Positions 1-8,481 are shown, counted from the stretch's first letter. The stretch is DNA of 64,000 nt from Gammaproteobacteria bacterium (GCA_026708185.1 JAPOVK010000015.1:62001-126000); one strand, 5' to 3'. The notes: generated by a model from the letters alone, not told the origin. A program made the numbers and translations.

Positions 1-46
1 TGAAGGCCAGGAACATCACCAGGGCAAGGATCTCGTTGGCGGGCAT
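1..46 (-). CDS. dctM: TRAP transporter large permease, 5' end only (DctM)
   Basis: Only the first 15 codons are inside the window (MPANEILALVMFLAF on the minus strand); the gene runs off the left edge. The start lies 9 bp after the dctQ stop, the usual dctP-dctQ-dctM order, and the short hydrophobic N-terminus fits the first membrane helix of a DctM large permease. The identification rests mainly on context: DctM is the transport channel that pairs with DctQ and the DctP binding protein and uses an ion gradient to import an organic acid. Confidence 0.7.
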   Translation of the reverse strand, partial: MPANEILALVMFLAF

Positions 47-55
47 GGCTTGCGC

Positions 56-580
56 TCAACCCCTGGCCCAGAACAGGTATTTCCAGATCCGCGTCAACCG
101 CGACAGCGCCGCGAGGCCGAGCAGGCCGAAGCCGACGAGCAGCATGGACTTGATGGCCCAACGGTAAGGCAGGCCGCCGGGGGAACTCGAAACCTCGCCG
201 GTCGCAAAGCTGTCGGCCACGAACGGCGCGCCGTAGATCAGCATCAGGGCGACGAACGGCAGGACGCACAGGATGAGTCCATAAAGGTCGATCCAGGCCC
301 GCGTGACGGGCGCGAACCGCTCGTGCAGCACGTCCACGCGGACGTGGGCATCGGCCTGCAGCGCGTAGCTCAAGCCCAGCATGAAACCGGCCGAGTAGAG
401 GTGCCACTGGATCTCCTCGAACTCGATGCGCCCTTGCGCGAAGGCGTAGCGCAAGAGCACGTTGCAGACGATGACGGCCAGCAGCACGACCCAGATCCAG
501 GACGCCGCATTGCCGATGCGGACCAGGATCGGATCGACGACGCGCGAGAAGGCGGTGTCAGGAAGTTCGAGTTGCGCCAC
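56..580 (-). CDS. dctQ: TRAP transporter small permease (DctQ)
   Basis: About 174 residues with four predicted membrane helices, the size and layout of DctQ small permeases, the membrane subunit that supports DctM. Recognisable stretches are the second-helix region with LRYAF and the I-E-F-E-E-I-Q-W-H segment typical of the family. I place the start at GTG 580, just behind a GGGGGAGG purine run. An in-frame TTG at 598 is possible, but it lies inside the dispersed palindromic repeat at 585-664, which suggests the repeat sits directly upstream of the gene. It is the middle gene of a minus-strand operon: cyclase-family protein, dctP, dctQ, dctM. Confidence 0.88.
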   Translation of the reverse strand: MAQLELPDTAFSRVVDPILVRIGNAASWIWVVLLAVIVCNVLLRYAFAQGRIEFEEIQWHLYSAGFMLGLSYALQADAHVRVDVLHERFAPVTRAWIDLYGLILCVLPFVALMLIYGAPFVADSFATGEVSSSPGGLPYRWAIKSMLLVGFGLLGLAALSRLTRIWKYLFWARG

Positions 581-584
581 GCCT

Positions 585-664
585 CCCCCATGAAACAAAT
601 GCCAGAGCGAGCATAGCGAGCGGCGGCGGTTGTTTCATGGGGGGTCGGAGTGGCCTTGGGCCGG
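585..664. repeat. Dispersed palindromic repeat, copy 1
   Basis: A 14-bp arm at 585-598 (CCCCCATGAAACAA) is mirrored by TTGTTTCATGGGGG at 630-643, enclosing about 31 bp containing GCCAGAGCGAGC. To the right, a conserved flank with GTGGCCTTGGGCCG ends near 664. The same arrangement occurs in inverted orientation at 41467-41542. It lies in the dctP-dctQ intergenic gap and looks like a REP-type or small non-autonomous element that folds into a hairpin. It could affect expression between dctP and dctQ. Confidence 0.7.
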
Positions 665-751
665 AGTCGGCGCGCCGCAAGCGGCACGCGCCGGTGCCGA
701 GCGAAGGCGAGGTACCGGACACGGCTATGGGGTGCTTACATCCGCGGGCCG

Positions 752-1894
752 CTAACGGGGTGTCCGCAAGTCCGCGACGTCCTCGGGGGCATGGAAGTCG
801 CGCGGCAGGTAGGCGAATCGTTTCCACAGCGCATACTGGTCTCGGAAGGCGAGCTGCGAGTTGTGGATCACCCGGAAATCCTCGTCCCGGCGAGCCTCTT
901 CCGCCATGACCTCGTCGGTCACCCGGTTCAGCTCGCGCAGGATGGGCTCGGGAAGGCTGATCGCGGTCACCCCCTTGCGCGCGAAGCCGGCGAGGATCGG
1001 GCCTTGCTTGGCTTCCGACTTGGCGAGGTTGCGCGTCACGCCGGCCGTGCACGCCGTGTCGATGATCGCTTGTTCGCGGCTGGAAAGGCCCCGCCACGCC
1101 ACGTCGTTCACCACCAGGTGCGCGGCGGTATAGGTCTGGTGCCAGCCGGGGTAGTAGTTGAGCTTGGCGATCCGGTCGAAGCCGAGCGCTTCGTCCACGT
1201 TCGGCAACGAGAACTCGGTGGCGTCTATCGCGCCCTTCTCGAGCGCCTGGAAGATCTCGCCGCCGGGCAGCATCGTGACCGACGCGCCGAGCCGTTCGAT
1301 GACCCGTCCGCCGAGCCCGGCAAAGCGGATCTTCAAGCCCTCGAGATCGCTCAGGCTCTCGATCGGCGTGCGGAACCAGCCCGCCGTTTCCGGGCCGATC
1401 AGGCCGCACAGAACGGGATGGACGCTGTACTTCGCATACAGGGCTTCACCGAGCTCGCGGCCGCCCCACTCGTACCACCAGGCGGTGTACTCCCAAGGCT
1501 CCATCCCGAATGGGACGGCGCCGAGCAGAGGCGATGCGGGGATCTTGCCTTGGTCGTAGCCCAGCCACGTGTAGCCGGCTTGCACCTTGCCTTCGCGGAC
1601 CGCGTCGACGATGTTGAAGGCGGGCACGATTTCTCCGGGCTCGTAGGGGTCGAGGATCATGGCGCCGTTCGATGCGCGGTCGATCGCCTCCGTAACCCAG
1701 CGGACGTTGTCGCCGAGCACCTCCAGCGTCGTCGCGAACGCCACGGGGACACGCCAACGGAGCGTTGCCGCCGAGCGTTCCTCGTCTCCCACGATCACCG
1801 CCGTTTGCGCGCCGGGAGGCCGGATCGCGAGGGTCGCCAGCATGCCGACCAGGAATGCCGCGATCACGGCGATGAGCGCGGTCTTGTTGGACAT
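752..1894 (-). CDS. dctP: TRAP transporter substrate-binding protein (DctP)
   Basis: A 380-residue periplasmic binding protein that captures the substrate for the DctQM permease. It has an N-terminal hydrophobic segment (IAVIAAFLVGMLATLAI, about residues 8-25) acting as signal or anchor, followed by a DctP fold with the family blocks GAVPFGMEPWEYTAWWY, the LKIRFAGLGG strand and the GAIDATEFSLP segment near the ligand arginine. ATG 1894 is chosen over ATG 1915 because AAGGA lies 3 bp upstream of it. The gene is 34 bp downstream of the cyclase-family gene. The substrate is unknown; this DctP type often takes keto-acids or other small carboxylates. Confidence 0.9.
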   Translation of the reverse strand: MSNKTALIAVIAAFLVGMLATLAIRPPGAQTAVIVGDEERSAATLRWRVPVAFATTLEVLGDNVRWVTEAIDRASNGAMILDPYEPGEIVPAFNIVDAVREGKVQAGYTWLGYDQGKIPASPLLGAVPFGMEPWEYTAWWYEWGGRELGEALYAKYSVHPVLCGLIGPETAGWFRTPIESLSDLEGLKIRFAGLGGRVIERLGASVTMLPGGEIFQALEKGAIDATEFSLPNVDEALGFDRIAKLNYYPGWHQTYTAAHLVVNDVAWRGLSSREQAIIDTACTAGVTRNLAKSEAKQGPILAGFARKGVTAISLPEPILRELNRVTDEVMAEEARRDEDFRVIHNSQLAFRDQYALWKRFAYLPRDFHAPEDVADLRTPR

Positions 1895-1928
1895 GGATCC
1901 TTGCCTGTCCGCCATCGGTGCTTCCCCG

Positions 1929-2855
1929 CTAGCGGATCGCCACCGGGTTGATCACGGCTTGCACTGCGCCCTCGAAGCGTGGCTGGCCGAGCACGAACAG
2001 AAACTCCCAGGCCTCGTCGGCCGCGAGTGCGGCGACGTTCATGTTCTCCAGGATGTAGATGCCGTTCTTGGCGAGGAGTTCGGGATGTACCGGGAAGACG
2101 AGGTCGGGATCCTCGCCCGGCACGACTTCCAGGCCCCAGGTGTCCGCGCCGACGGCGACCACATCGAGGCTTGCGAGGTACTTCGCGCCGCCGAGGCCGA
2201 GCCCGGGTTCGCCGGCCATGAACGTCGGGCCGTCGTCGGCGACACCGAGCCAGCCGGTGTGGAACAGCACGACGTCGCCCTGGCCGATGGTGATGCCCTG
2301 CGCCGCGGCTTGCGCCTTGATTTCGGCCTCGTTGAAGGCGGTTCCGGGTGTCAGCGGGTTCTCGCCGTAGTGCCGGGTCATGTCGAGGAGCACGCCGCGA
2401 CCGACGATGGGCGGCAGCTTGTCGACCGAGAGCGCTGTCAGCCCCTTCGTGGTGACGAAATCCGCCGCCTTGAGGCCGTTGTAGTAGACGTGGTTGATTC
2501 CCATGTGCCCGAGGCCGTCAAGCTGGCTGCCGATGCCCATCCAGGTGTAGAGAAGGTCGTCGTTGCCCGTGGCCAGGTTCGTGCCCATCGTGGGCCCGAG
2601 GTCCTGGCCGGGCTGGATGACCGTGATCGCGTAGTGGCGCGGCGGGTAGGCGGGCGTTTCCCAGCCGGTGACGACGCCGAGCGGGTAGGTCTTGCCGGTC
2701 TTCACCAGCTTCGCGGCTTCCACGACCTTGTCGGCGGACAGGTGGTTGATTGCACCGAGCGTGTCGCCGGCGCCGTGTTCGGACGGGTACCAATCGTCGT
2801 CCTGGGCCAGCGCCGCCGTGGCGGTCAACGCCAGCGCGAAGCAGATGCTGCGCAT
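1929..2855 (-). CDS. Secreted cyclase-family (kynurenine-formamidase-like) hydrolase
   Basis: 308 residues with a clear signal peptide (MRSICFALALTATAALA, cleavage before QDDDW). The mature part matches the putative cyclase/formamidase superfamily (PF04199). The segment GIGSQLDGLGHMGINH at about 108-123 is the variant of the H-x-G-T-H-x-D metal-binding motif found in the secreted subgroup. Such proteins hydrolyse amide, ester or lactone bonds using a divalent metal. It is first in the operon with the TRAP transporter, so it may act in the periplasm on the molecule that is then imported. The substrate is not known. Confidence 0.85.
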   Translation of the reverse strand: MRSICFALALTATAALAQDDDWYPSEHGAGDTLGAINHLSADKVVEAAKLVKTGKTYPLGVVTGWETPAYPPRHYAITVIQPGQDLGPTMGTNLATGNDDLLYTWMGIGSQLDGLGHMGINHVYYNGLKAADFVTTKGLTALSVDKLPPIVGRGVLLDMTRHYGENPLTPGTAFNEAEIKAQAAAQGITIGQGDVVLFHTGWLGVADDGPTFMAGEPGLGLGGAKYLASLDVVAVGADTWGLEVVPGEDPDLVFPVHPELLAKNGIYILENMNVAALAADEAWEFLFVLGQPRFEGAVQAVINPVAIR

Positions 2856-3023
2856 GGGTTCGCTCCGAGTTCTCAGTTCCGGACACCATCATACGGCAGG
2901 CGACGGTACGCGCGGACCAGTAGGTCCGCCACGTCCACGTCCGCATTCCGCAGCGTAGTGTCGCCTTGCGAGCCGATCGGTTTCTCGCTAGCGTGCGCAG
3001 GCACCGACGTCAAGGGGACGAAC

Positions 3024-3470
3024 ATGTCTGGGAGAGTGTGCGGACTGGCACGTCGTGCCGCGACACGGGCGCCTATGGAATTGCTCGAGGAGACGACGAT
3101 TGCCGTCGAAACGGGCGTCGACGGCGACGCCCGCGGGCAGCTGCGGGGTCGGCAAGTCACCGTGCTGTGCCAGGAAAGCTGGGACGCGGCGTGCCGGGAC
3201 TTGGGCCGGGAGGTCCCGTGGACCACCCGCCGCGCGAACATACTGATCGAGGGTCTGGACCTGGCGAACAGCTCCGGCAAGACTCTCGCCATCGGCGGCG
3301 CGACGCTCGCCATCACTGGCGAGACCGATCCCTGCGAGCGCATGGACGAACAGGCCCACGGCCTTACGGCGGCGCTCGCGCCCGATTGGCGGGGCGGCGT
3401 GACGTGCCGGGTGATCCAGGCTGGCGGGGTCAAGGTCGGCGATAGCGTGGAGCTCATTCTCAGCGCCTGA
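3024..3470 (+). CDS. MOSC-domain protein
   Basis: 148 residues, almost entirely one MOSC domain, the beta-barrel fold shared with the C-terminus of molybdenum-cofactor sulfurases and with YiiM-type enzymes that handle sulfur or molybdenum cofactor. Visible features are the opening GLARRAATRAPMELLEE, the central strand following VTVLCQESWDAA, RRANILIEGLDL, and the closing GGVKVGDSVEL turn. The start ATG 3024 has AAGGGG eight bases upstream. It is divergent from the cyclase-family gene and its 3' end overlaps the opposing exported protein by 11 bp. Confidence 0.82.
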   Translation: MSGRVCGLARRAATRAPMELLEETTIAVETGVDGDARGQLRGRQVTVLCQESWDAACRDLGREVPWTTRRANILIEGLDLANSSGKTLAIGGATLAITGETDPCERMDEQAHGLTAALAPDWRGGVTCRVIQAGGVKVGDSVELILSA

Positions 3471-4368
3471 CCCACCGCCACTCGACGCCGATCGCGCTTG
3501 CGTTGTCGAAATCGCTTGAGAATGCACCGCCGTCATCGAGACGGAATCGGAACGAACGGCGGATGTCGCGGCCGACGACGACGGCCACGCGGTGCGCGGC
3601 TGCGCGGAAGCCGAGGCTGAACCGCACCCGCCAGCCCGCGTACCGGAACCCCGTCCTGCGTTCCAGCCCGTCGTCGTAGACGGCCCAGCGACCGCCGATG
3701 GGGTTGACGGCCCCGCGGATCTGCCATTGGGGATTGACGTCCCACTCGAACGCGGAGTCGGGCCAGCCCACGGTTGCCCGAACCGCGCCTCCGGCGTCCC
3801 ACGTCGCGCCCAGCAACGGGCTCACCCGGATTCGGCCGAAACGGTCGTCCCGACATGCGCCGGCGTAGCCGGTGATGTGCGTGCCGAGGCGAGCACGATG
3901 TGTCAGGGAGCCGTGCCAGTCGATCACAGCCCGTTGGATTTCGCCGGGGTGGCGGCCGACGTTCGACGACGTGGCCACGACGGGACTCGCCGATACGTCC
4001 CAGCGTTCCCCGCTGAATCGATAGCGAGGGCTCAGGCGGTGGAGGTGGCCGTTGGTCTGTGGCCCGTTGGCGCCCGTCACGATCTGATGGGCGCGGTAGT
4101 CATGGACGACGCCGAAGGCGTGGCCGCGTTGTGACCATATGCGGGCTCGGACCAGCGTTTCCACGATGTCCACACTAGAATCGGACGCTGGTCGCGATTT
4201 CCCGGGAGCGATGACCGTGTGGGCCACGTGCACCAGTTCACGGTCGCTCGGCGGATGGCACACGGAGAAGGCGGCCAGGGCGGGCACGGTCGCCATGGCG
4301 ACGACCGTGACAAGCGCGGGCGCCTTCGCATAGCGCGCCGGCATGGGAGCGGCGCGCCACGCGTTCAT
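3460..4368 (-). CDS. Exported protein, probable outer-membrane beta-barrel
   Basis: Up to 302 residues; ATG 4344 (MPARYAKAPALV) is an equally good start. A hydrophobic N-terminus (LVTVVAMATVPALAAFSV) reads as a signal sequence. The rest alternates short strands rich in aromatic and charged residues (RFGRIRVSPLLGATWD, RRTGFRYAGWRVRFSLGFRA, and a final strand ending IGVEWRWVRR), typical of a porin-like barrel closing on an aromatic residue. I do not recognise a named family. It stands convergent to the MOSC gene and just downstream of the Uma2 gene; no function can be assigned. Confidence 0.6.
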   Translation of the reverse strand: MNAWRAAPMPARYAKAPALVTVVAMATVPALAAFSVCHPPSDRELVHVAHTVIAPGKSRPASDSSVDIVETLVRARIWSQRGHAFGVVHDYRAHQIVTGANGPQTNGHLHRLSPRYRFSGERWDVSASPVVATSSNVGRHPGEIQRAVIDWHGSLTHRARLGTHITGYAGACRDDRFGRIRVSPLLGATWDAGGAVRATVGWPDSAFEWDVNPQWQIRGAVNPIGGRWAVYDDGLERRTGFRYAGWRVRFSLGFRAAAHRVAVVVGRDIRRSFRFRLDDGGAFSSDFDNASAIGVEWRWVRR

Positions 4369-5131
4369 CCGGACTCGCGCCGCAGGCGCAATTCGAGGTC
4401 CGCAAGGCGCCGCTCGGCTTCGGCGGCGTGTTGCTGAGCCTCTGCCAGATCGTCCTGCAACTCCCGGTGCGAGCGCAGTTCGAACCCGCTGCCCGGATCG
4501 CGGATGCGGAAACGGGCGTCATCGTCGATTCGCAGTTCCAATCCCAGGACATCGCTCATGTAGGTGGCGGTCGTTCTGGGCTCGGCCTCGATCCTGACGT
4601 AACCCTCACCGGTTAGCCGATAGCCGATGAGCGGCGGCGTAAGGAACGGTCCGACGGGATCGAGCAACCAGTACTCGCGCACTCCCATCGCTGCGTAGAT
4701 GGCCTTTTTGTCCACGGTGTCGCGGCGCCACGTGGTTGCGGACAGGATCTCGAGCACGAAATCGGGTGCCTTGCCTTCCTCCCACACCACGTAGGAGAGT
4801 CGTTGCGGCTTGGGCACGCCGAAGATGACGAACACGTCCGGGGCGAGCATTCTACGTTTTGGCTCTTTCATGCGAGGGGCAGGCCCCTCGCGCTCCCCGG
4901 CTGAGGGCTCACCGTTCTCCCCGGGGACCGGGTAGTGGACGAACATGCCCGCTTGGACCGCCACGTCCGCCCGGTCCTGGAACCAGGTCGACAGGCCATT
5001 GTAGGCGTAGTCGAGCGGCTCGAGCTGGTAGTCGCTCTCAGCCAAGGGCTCTTCGTCCTCGTAGGGGAGGTCGGCTTCGCCCGGCAGTGGGCGAACTCGG
5101 GGCGTATTCGACGAAGGATGGGTTCGGCCAT
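4365..5131 (-). pseudogene. Uma2-family (DUF820) endonuclease-fold protein, N-terminal frameshift and in-frame repeat insertion
   Basis: The body matches Uma2 proteins, a PD-(D/E)XK nuclease-fold family of unknown role: LAPDVFVIFGVPKPQ, APDFVLEILSATT, DKKAIYAAMGVREYWLLDPVG, then a C-terminal coiled coil. The family-like start MAEPILRRIRPEF, with GGAG upstream, begins at ATG 5131, but the frame must shift near 5090 to reach LPGEADLPYEDEEP; one missing base would explain it. An uninterrupted frame exists only from ATG 5246, whose extra N-terminus is not family-like. About 18 residues (GEPSAGEREGPAPRMKE region) are encoded by one unit of the palindromic repeat at 4861-4910, inserted in frame. 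Functional status is uncertain. Confidence 0.7.
4861..4910. repeat. Solitary unit of the 45-bp palindromic repeat inside the Uma2 gene
   Basis: These 50 bp match 5411-5460 in the tandem array at all but two or three positions, including the perfect inverted repeat GCGAGGGGC-AG-GCCCCTCGC. The segment lies inside the coding region and adds about 15-18 codons without breaking the frame. It is bounded on both sides by GGCTC, as every unit in the array is. Confidence 0.85.
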
Positions 5132-5367
5132 CGGCGTACTCCGTTTGCGCTCGCGGGGGAGGCTTGCGTCGCCGCGCGAGCCGGATGGCGACCGTACCAC
5201 AGCGGCGACGTCTCTTACTGCCAACGAGCGGGTTGGCAATGCGCATTTTGGTTCTTCAACAGGTGGTTTGCCGGCGATGTTGCCCGCGACAATCCTGCGG
5301 CCGCCATGGCTGATCTCTCGACTTGGTGTGAGTGATCGTCCATATGCGAAAACGCGTGCTGGGGCGG
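5132..5367. other. Intergenic stretch upstream of the Uma2 gene
   Basis: No gene is supported here. It holds the GGAG ribosome-site-like motif of the Uma2 start on the minus strand and otherwise unstructured sequence leading into the repeat array. No convincing promoter was seen by eye. Confidence 0.5.
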
Positions 5368-5598
5368 GCTCTTTTGCTCGGAAGCAGGCGCCTCGCGCTC
5401 CCCGGCTGAGGGCTCTTCCATGCGAGGGGCAGGCCCCTCGCGCTCCCCCGCTGAGGGCTCTTCCATGCGAAGGGCAGGCCCCTCGCGCTCCCCCGCTGAA
5501 GGCTCTTTGCTTGCGAGGGGCAGGCCCCTCGCGCTCCCCCGCTGAAGGCTCTTTGCTTGCGAGGGGCAGGCCCCTCGCGCTCCCCCGCTGAAGGCTCT
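5368..5598. repeat. Tandem array of five 45/46-bp palindromic units
   Basis: Five direct units of 45, 45, 46 and 46 bp period, the first degenerate. Each contains the near-perfect inverted repeat GCGAGGGGC-AG-GCCCCTCGC followed by GCTCCCCCGCTGA(A/G)GG. The unit boundary alternates between CTTCCATGCG and CTTTGCTTGCG, which explains the change from 45 to 46 bp. The array lies between the Uma2 gene and pntAA, ending about 70 bp before the pntAA start, and could form several hairpins in a transcript. Confidence 0.9.
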
Positions 5599-5667
5599 CC
5601 CGGTTCAATCCACACCCGCTTTCGAGTATGCTCGCAGCCCCGTCAGAGAACGGTGCAACTCCCAAGG

Positions 5668-6795
5668 ATGCGTATCGCCGTGCCAAAGGAGACGTGGCCC
5701 GGCGAACTGCGTGCGGCCCTCGTTCCGAGCAGCGTGAAGAAGCTCGTGTCGCTCGGCTTCGACGTCATGGTCGAGGCAGGCGCAGGTGCTGCTTGCGGCG
5801 AGCCCGACGCGGTCTACGCGGAAGCGGGCGCGCAAGTCGTATCCGACATCGCCTCGGCGATCGTTGCATCCGACGTTGTCACTCGGGTGAGGAAGCCATC
5901 GCCGACCGACGTGGACCTCCTCGCCGAGAACGCCCTCCACATCAGCTTTCTCGATCCGTTCAACGACAAGCCGCTGGTGGAGAAGTTGGCCGCGCGCGGC
6001 GTCATGGCGGTGTCCATGGAGATGGTGCCGCGCACGACGCGCGCCCAGAAGATGGATGCGCTCTCCTCGCAAGCGAACTTGGCCGGCTACTTCACGGTGG
6101 TGCTCGCCGCGCGGCACTGCCCGCGCATCTTCCCCATGATGATGACGCCTGCGGGAACGATCGCCCCGGCCCGTGTTTTCGTGATCGGCGCCGGCGTCGC
6201 CGGATTGCAGGCGATCGCGACCGCCAAGCGCCTCGGCGCGCGCGTCGAAGCGTTCGACACCCGCCCGGTGGTCGCCGAGCAGGTGCAGTCGCTGGGTGCG
6301 AAGTTCGTCAGCATCGACATCGGCGAGAGTGGCGAAACGGCGCAGGGCTACGCGCGTGAACTCACGCCCGAGCAGATCGAGATGCAACGCCAAGGCATGA
6401 AGCAGGTCATCGCACGTTCCGACGTGGTGATCACGACAGCGCAGGTCTTCGGCCGCCCAGCACCGCGCATCGTCACCCGGGACATGGTCGAGGCCATGCG
6501 CCCGGGCAGTGTCGTGGTGGACATGGCGGTGGAGTCGGGTGGCAATGTCGAAGGTTCCGTCCTCGACCAGGTCGTGGATGTGGCCGGCGTCAAGCTCATC
6601 AGCCTCGCCAACCTGCCCTCCGGGGTCGCGTGCAACGCTAGCGCCATGTACTCGGCCAACGTCACGCACTTCATCGATGAGTTCTGGGACGCCGACGAGC
6701 GCGCCTTCTCGTTGGATCCGGAGGACGAGATCGTCTCCGGCTGCGTACTGACGCGGGACGGCGCGATCGTCAACGAGACGATCAGGAGCTTGTAG
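5668..6795 (+). CDS. pntAA: NAD(P) transhydrogenase subunit alpha part 1
   Basis: 375 residues, the soluble NAD(H)-binding domain I of proton-translocating transhydrogenase, which moves hydride between NADH and NADP+ and is powered by the proton gradient. The N-terminal alanine-dehydrogenase/PNT half begins MRIAVPKETWPGE; the dinucleotide-binding fold carries GAGVAGLQAIATAKRLGA with the adenine-ribose acidic residue at EAFDTRP. Length agrees with the split-type PntAA. ATG 5668 is chosen because the protein then starts exactly at the family N-terminus; AAGG sits unusually close to it. First gene of the three-gene pnt operon. Confidence 0.95.
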   Translation: MRIAVPKETWPGELRAALVPSSVKKLVSLGFDVMVEAGAGAACGEPDAVYAEAGAQVVSDIASAIVASDVVTRVRKPSPTDVDLLAENALHISFLDPFNDKPLVEKLAARGVMAVSMEMVPRTTRAQKMDALSSQANLAGYFTVVLAARHCPRIFPMMMTPAGTIAPARVFVIGAGVAGLQAIATAKRLGARVEAFDTRPVVAEQVQSLGAKFVSIDIGESGETAQGYARELTPEQIEMQRQGMKQVIARSDVVITTAQVFGRPAPRIVTRDMVEAMRPGSVVVDMAVESGGNVEGSVLDQVVDVAGVKLISLANLPSGVACNASAMYSANVTHFIDEFWDADERAFSLDPEDEIVSGCVLTRDGAIVNETIRSL

Positions 6796-6805
6796 GGCGC
6801 AGCGC

Positions 6806-7111
6806 ATGGAGCTTGTGCCCGTTTACCTCGCCTTTATTCTCGTGCTGGCGATCTTTCTCGGCTTCGAGTTGATCTCGAAGGTGCCGGCGACGCTGCATAC
6901 ACCTTTGATGTCCGGCGCAAACGCGATCTCCGGCATCACCATTGTTGGCGCGCTGCTCGCGGCGGGGGCTGGCGGGCCAAGCTGGTTGACGACGCTCCTC
7001 GGTTCGCTCGCGGTGTTCTTCGCGACGGTCAATGTCGTCGGCGGCTACCTCGTCACGGACCGGATGCTTGGGATGTTCAAAAGGCGACCCGACCCGGACG
7101 CCAAGCAGTGA
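6806..7111 (+). CDS. pntAB: NAD(P) transhydrogenase subunit alpha part 2
   Basis: 101 residues with three hydrophobic helices, the small membrane piece of the proton channel in split transhydrogenases. The helix containing FLGFELISKVPATLHTPLMSG and the segment NAISGITIVGALL are hallmark sequences of this subunit. It begins 10 bp after pntAA and its stop overlaps the GTG start of pntB. Confidence 0.95.
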   Translation: MELVPVYLAFILVLAIFLGFELISKVPATLHTPLMSGANAISGITIVGALLAAGAGGPSWLTTLLGSLAVFFATVNVVGGYLVTDRMLGMFKRRPDPDAKQ

Positions 7112-8481
7112 CCAACGTCGCGGTCAATCTCGCCTACATCGTGGCGGCGGTGCTGTTCGTGTTCGGTCTGAAGATGCTCGGCTCGCCGGACACGGCGCGG
7201 CGCGGCAATGCGCTGTCCGCGGCGGGCATGCTGATCGCCATTGTCGTGACGCTGCTGTCGAAAGGCATCGTCGAACTGCATTGGATCGCGATAGCCGCGG
7301 TCGCCGGCGCCGTGGTCGGCGCGCTGGCCGCGCGCTTGGTTGCGATGACGGCGATGCCGGAAATGGTCGCACTATTCAACGGTTCTGGGGGCATCGCCAG
7401 CCTCTTGGTCGGATGGGCGGCGCTTTTCGGCGTCGCCGACGGCGCATCGGCCTCAACGTTCACGGCCACGACCGTGTTCCTGTCCGTCATGATCGGCGGC
7501 GTCACGTTCTCCGGCAGCCTCGTTGCGTGGGGGAAGCTCGCCGAAGTGTTGCCGAGCAGTGCGCTGACTTTCGGCGGCCAACGCTTCATCAATGCCGGGC
7601 TGCTCTTGGCCCTGGTCGTCTGCGGCGTCCTGTTCATCGTCGAGCCGATGCCGGATTCGCCGTTCTTCATCGCCGTGCTCGTGCTCGCTTTTCTGCTCGG
7701 CATCATGGCCGTGGTGCCGATCGGCGGTGCCGACATGCCGGTGGTGATCTCGCTCTTGAACAGCTACTCGGGGCTTGCGGCCTGTGCGGCGGGCTTCGCC
7801 ATCAACAACAACGTGCTGATCGTGTCCGGATCCCTCGTGGGTGCCGCCGGCATCATCCTCACGAACATCATGTGCAAGGCGATGAACCGCTCCCTCGCCA
7901 ACGTCTTGTTCAGCGGCTTCGGTGCGATCCAGACAAGTGCCAAGGTGGAGGGCGAGGTCAAGCCGATCAACGCCGATGATGCTGGCCTGATCCTCGAAGC
8001 GGCGAGCGCGGTGACGTTCGTACCGGGCTACGGCATGGCCGTGGCGCAGGCGCAGCACGTGGTTCAGGAACTCGGCGAACTGCTCGAGGAGAACGGCTGC
8101 GAGGTCACCTACGCCATACATCCCGTGGCCGGCCGCATGCCCGGTCATATGAACGTCCTACTCGCGGAGGCCAACGTGCCCTACGACCAGTTGGTCGAGA
8201 TGGACGACGTCAACCCGCGCATGCCGAACATCGACGTCGCCGTGGTGATCGGCGCCAACGACGTCGTCAACCCGTCGGCGCGGAACGACGCGGGGAGCCC
8301 CATCTACGGCATGCCGATCATCAACGTCGATCACGCGCGTACGGTTTTCGTGCTCAAGCGTTCCATGGCCTCCGGCTTCGCGGGGGTGGACAACCCGCTC
8401 TTCTTCGGGACCAATACGCGCATGCTGTTCGGCGACGCGAAGGCATCGGTTGCAGCGTTGATCGCGAGCTTGAAGGGCTAA
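7108..8481 (+). CDS. pntB: NAD(P) transhydrogenase subunit beta
   Basis: 457 residues. The N-terminal two thirds are membrane helices forming the proton path; the C-terminal third is the NADP(H)-binding domain III, with FVPGYGMAVAQAQHV, HPVAGRMPGHMNVLLAEA and VVIGANDVVNPSA. It starts at GTG 7108, sharing GTGA with the end of pntAB, which implies translational coupling. The complete operon gives the cell an NADPH source linked to the proton-motive force. Confidence 0.95.
   Translation: MTNVAVNLAYIVAAVLFVFGLKMLGSPDTARRGNALSAAGMLIAIVVTLLSKGIVELHWIAIAAVAGAVVGALAARLVAMTAMPEMVALFNGSGGIASLLVGWAALFGVADGASASTFTATTVFLSVMIGGVTFSGSLVAWGKLAEVLPSSALTFGGQRFINAGLLLALVVCGVLFIVEPMPDSPFFIAVLVLAFLLGIMAVVPIGGADMPVVISLLNSYSGLAACAAGFAINNNVLIVSGSLVGAAGIILTNIMCKAMNRSLANVLFSGFGAIQTSAKVEGEVKPINADDAGLILEAASAVTFVPGYGMAVAQAQHVVQELGELLEENGCEVTYAIHPVAGRMPGHMNVLLAEANVPYDQLVEMDDVNPRMPNIDVAVVIGANDVVNPSARNDAGSPIYGMPIINVDHARTVFVLKRSMASGFAGVDNPLFFGTNTRMLFGDAKASVAALIASLKG

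Noticed and set aside
650-1951. Long plus-strand open frame opposite dctP
   Set aside because: It is the antisense shadow of dctP, with no domain, no ribosome site and the Arg/Ala/Gly-rich composition typical of GC-rich shadows. The same reasoning excludes the other long antisense frames, for example opposite rmlA, ahcY, the thiolase and Lhr.
1659-3023. Upstream extension of the MOSC frame
   Set aside because: The frame runs antisense to dctP and the cyclase gene without any recognisable domain; the MOSC start at 3024 has a good ribosome site.
5600-5625. GGTTCAATCC resembling a tRNA T-loop
   Set aside because: No acceptor stem, anticodon arm or CCA context around it; it follows the repeat array and does not fold as a tRNA.
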